Source: JBPOIS01 sp052034295 | GTDB taxonomy: Bacteria; Pseudomonadota; Gammaproteobacteria; Pseudomonadales; Moraxellaceae | NCBI GenBank assembly: GCA_052034295.1 | Contig: JBPOIS010000167.1 | Span: forward strand, 1 to 18,005 | DNA length: 18,005 nucleotides | Direction of reading: 5' to 3' | Part shown: positions 16,017 through 18,005 of the stretch, piece by piece | Position numbering within the stretch: position 1 is the stretch's first letter | Layout of the letters: every line of letters starts with the position of its first letter | Notes under the pieces: generated by a model | What the model was told of the DNA's origin: nothing | Databases searched by the model: none | The model's input: only the letters and a program-made list of their open reading frames with translations | Position numbers and translations under genes: made by a program

Positions 16017-17120
16017 TCAGTCCGAGCGTGCGGCCAGCCAGTCGGCCATCTTCGGCCAGAACTGCTGGGCGGACTCCTCGCTGCTCATCATGCCCACATG
16101 CCCGCCGGGCGCGACCATCAGGGTCTTGTCCCGGCTGCCGGCCAGGCGCATCAGCGGACGCAGCGATTCGATGGTGACGATGTTGTCGGCCTGACCGGCC
16201 ACCACCAGCAGTGCCGCCTGAATGTCGGACAGGTAGATGCGTCGCCCGCCCAGCTTGAATTCGCCATGCTTGAGCGGGTTGTCCAGCCACACCTTGACCA
16301 GCATGTCGCGGTTCACCCCGCCGGGATAATCGACCATGCGGTTCAGGAAGGCCCCGATGGTGGCATGGGCTTCGACGATGTGGCGCTGGTCGAGCTGGCG
16401 CAGCATTTTGGCATGGCTGCGCAGGGTGGTGACCGGGTCAAGCAGTTTGTAGCCCAGCGCATTGGCAGCCCCCGAGGTGTGCAGCAGCTGCGCCGGCAAA
16501 AAGCGCGGGTGCAGGCCGGTACGGCGCTCAATCCAGTCAAACAGCTGGTTGCTGGCCGCAAACAGGCGGCCAATCTTGCCGGAAGCGTGCGCATCGATCG
16601 GCGAGCCCAGCACCATCAGATTGCGGACGTGGGGGTCGCGGTGGTAGGCCATGTACAGCAGCACGAAGATGCCGCCCATGCTCCAGCCATGCAGACTCAG
16701 CTCATCCTGTCCACTGTGGGCACGCACCTGCGCCAGCATGCGTGGCAGGGCGGTGATGACATAGCTGTGAAAATTGCGCTGGGCGTGCTGGCGATTGGGC
16801 CGCCCCCAGTCGACCAGGTAGACCTCAAAGCCTTCTGACAGCAGGAACTGCACCAGCGAGCGATGGCCAAACAGGTCATAAATCAGCATGTTGATCGCCA
16901 GGGGAGCCACCAGCACCAGCGGCACGCGGTGACGCCGGGCCACCCCGGGCAGTGGGGCATAGTGGCGCAGCCGGCTCAGGCCATCTTCATGGACCACGGT
17001 AAACGGGGTCTGACCCGCCTGGACCATGGCACGGCCATCCAGCAGCCGGTCGCGGAAATTCGACCAGCGGTGCCGGGCACGGCTGATGGCGGGACGGGGA
17101 GCAGGGGTGGGAGCATTCAT
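16017..17120 (-). CDS. PhaC-like alpha/beta hydrolase (PHA synthase fold, Ser nucleophile)
   Basis: The 367-residue protein resembles the catalytic part of polyhydroxyalkanoate synthases: VPLVLVAPLAINMLIYDLFG, FEVYLVDWGRPN, HGWSMGGIFVLLYMAYHRDP and YPGGVNRDMLVKVWL. The putative triad is Ser147 (GWSMGG), Asp312 (VAGQADNIV) and His341 (APGGHVGMMS). True PHA synthases use cysteine in the G-x-C-x-G box; serine here points to an esterase, depolymerase or acyl-transferase rather than a polymer-forming synthase. It lacks the long N-terminal domain of class I PhaC. No phasin, phaA/B or phaR genes are nearby. The ATG at 17120 follows a perfect -10 at 17156-17161; an in-frame TTG lies at 17135. It is on the same strand as the PF10118 gene and may share a pathway with it. 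Confidence 0.82.
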   Translation of the reverse strand: MNAPTPAPRPAISRARHRWSNFRDRLLDGRAMVQAGQTPFTVVHEDGLSRLRHYAPLPGVARRHRVPLVLVAPLAINMLIYDLFGHRSLVQFLLSEGFEVYLVDWGRPNRQHAQRNFHSYVITALPRMLAQVRAHSGQDELSLHGWSMGGIFVLLYMAYHRDPHVRNLMVLGSPIDAHASGKIGRLFAASNQLFDWIERRTGLHPRFLPAQLLHTSGAANALGYKLLDPVTTLRSHAKMLRQLDQRHIVEAHATIGAFLNRMVDYPGGVNRDMLVKVWLDNPLKHGEFKLGGRRIYLSDIQAALLVVAGQADNIVTIESLRPLMRLAGSRDKTLMVAPGGHVGMMSSEESAQQFWPKMADWLAARSD

Positions 17121-17155
17121 GACGGAGACCCACAACAGTTGATGGATTGAACACC

Positions 17156-17161
17156 ATTATA
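17156..17161 (-). promoter_or_regulatory. Perfect -10 box upstream of the PhaC-like gene
   Basis: TATAAT on the minus strand, about 36 nt before the ATG at 17120, inside a T-rich stretch. No good -35 lies 16-18 nt upstream, so an activator may be needed or the match may be chance. Confidence 0.45.
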
Positions 17162-17473
17162 AAAAACATTGCCGTACAACCGTATGGCCAAAGCGACCGG
17201 CCCAGGGCAGTGAAAAGGCCATGGGCCCGTGTGGCAGGGCATCTGTGCAGGCCAGCTGGCCGTTTGTCTGCCAAAAAGGTCAATTGATCTGGGCCAGTCG
17301 GGATTTTTTAGACAAAAACAGCAACACTGGGCCAGCCAGACTGGGGCAGTCCTGACCGTGGGGACTGTGGCCTGCTGAACAGCCCCTGACCTGTGCATCT
17401 GTCTCCCGGCGTGCCGGGCAAGCTGCAACAAAGAACCTGACCAGCCGATGGCTGACTCAATGAGTGCTGTTTT
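17162..17473. other. Intergenic region between divergent PhaC-like and secreted-protein genes
   Basis: No convincing gene is visible on either strand. It holds two inverted repeats: CAGTCC (17347-17352) with GGACTG (17362-17367), and CCCGGC-GT-GCCGGG (17405-17418). The second is followed by no T-run, so it is not an intrinsic terminator. Presumably the promoter of the downstream secreted-protein gene lies here, but I could not fix -35 and -10 boxes. Confidence 0.6.
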
Positions 17474-18005
17474 ATGACTAGTGTAAACGTTGAACAAAGC
17501 CAGCTATCACGGTGGGTACTGGGGCTGTTACTCGTCAGCATGGTGGTGCTTCCGTCACGGTTATGGGCGGCTCCTGAAACGATGGAGTTATTTTCGTCTG
17601 GCGGCAGTACAACGGCGCAAGGGCCGACGCTTGCCAACCAGACCAATACCTATCGGATGAACCCCGACAACCCAACAGCGAACACACAAGTCCAAGTTTT
17701 TCCAAATCTTAGCGTTACTTATGAATTACAAAACCAACAATTCACAGGGACAGGTACCAACTTTGGGATGACCTTTGGTACATCTGATGCAGGTATTCGA
17801 GAGATTTATATTCGACTCAGCGGGCAAGGCTCTCCAGCCAATACCGACTTTTCGTCTAGTCGCCTAAACGCTGCCAATCCTCAAGGGATTGACGTGAATG
17901 CCAACTATGGCACGCGTATAGAGGTTCGTGCTGGACGCCTAAACGGTCAAAGCCGGAATACCACAGGCGTCAATGGTGGGCTAGGGTATTATTTTGGTGA
18001 TGTGG
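17474..18005 (+). CDS. Secreted protein of unknown function, N-terminal part (runs off the window)
   Basis: The frame opens at the ATG 17474 and has no stop through the window end, giving 177 residues. An in-frame TGA at 17453-17455 leaves this as the first start; no clear ribosome site is present. A signal peptide is evident: SQLSR, then a hydrophobic core WVLGLLLVSMVVLP, then SRLWA-A. The mature part is rich in Asn, Gln, Thr, Gly and Ser with predicted beta character (VFPNLSVTYELQNQQFTG, IREIYIRLSGQG). This resembles the start of large surface or adhesin-like exoproteins, but I recognise no specific family. Codon use (CAA, TTA, CTA, CGA, AAT) and base composition are clearly less GC-rich than the neighbours. 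It could be acquired or fast-evolving. Confidence 0.75.
   Translation, partial: MTSVNVEQSQLSRWVLGLLLVSMVVLPSRLWAAPETMELFSSGGSTTAQGPTLANQTNTYRMNPDNPTANTQVQVFPNLSVTYELQNQQFTGTGTNFGMTFGTSDAGIREIYIRLSGQGSPANTDFSSSRLNAANPQGIDVNANYGTRIEVRAGRLNGQSRNTTGVNGGLGYYFGDV

Noticed and set aside
17405..17418. CCCGGC-GT-GCCGGG palindrome as a terminator
   Set aside because: There is no T-run after it on either strand, and a 2-nt loop is too small for a normal hairpin. It is noted only as a palindrome.
17117..17497. 126-codon minus-strand frame in the right intergenic region
   Set aside because: It has no recognisable domain, overlaps the start of the secreted-protein gene, and has a Cys/Trp/Gln-rich shadow-like composition.

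Overview
This is a GC-rich bacterial chromosomal window with ordinary housekeeping and metabolic genes packed tightly on both strands. The gene content fits a gammaproteobacterium of the order Pseudomonadales, and my guess is a high-GC Moraxellaceae. The pointers are a long-form PyrB followed by an inactive dihydroorotase-like PyrC', an E. coli-type NADP isocitrate dehydrogenase, a FemAB-like acyltransferase, a PhaC-like hydrolase, a PF10118 protein and a PadR regulator. The organism assignment is inference; there is no rRNA or tRNA in the window.

Left part (1-5000): the 3' end of a ComEA-like helix-hairpin-helix gene converges with slyD at a shared terminator. An M61 peptidase with a PDZ domain is translationally coupled (ATGA overlap) to an ANL-family protein (acyl-CoA synthetase fold). 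The ANL protein has lost both its P-loop signature and its catalytic lysine. Its 3' end overlaps the oppositely oriented rluE by 127 nt.

Middle (5000-12000): icd is followed by a strong terminator. Next come a FemAB-like acyltransferase and a convergent alpha/beta hydrolase (4-nt overlap), which has a terminator-like hairpin in its leader. A flavodoxin-family gene lies behind an AT-rich, repeat-containing control region. It shares a terminator with a large Tat-exported PhoD-type phosphatase lipoprotein carrying a long Ala-rich insertion.

Right part (12000-18005): pyrB-pyrC' encode aspartate carbamoyltransferase and its catalytically dead DHOase-like partner. pyrC' converges, with an 18-nt overlap, on a PadR regulator. 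On the minus strand follow a PF10118 protein, whose residues match a ferritin-like diiron centre, and a PhaC-like alpha/beta hydrolase with Ser instead of Cys as nucleophile. After a 350-nt intergenic stretch, a secreted protein of visibly lower GC content starts and runs off the window end.

I see no CRISPR array, transposase, integrase, phage gene or obvious defence system. The most unusual items are the degenerate ANL protein, the likely diiron protein, the Ala-rich PhoD insertion, the AT-rich control region and the low-GC secreted protein at the edge.
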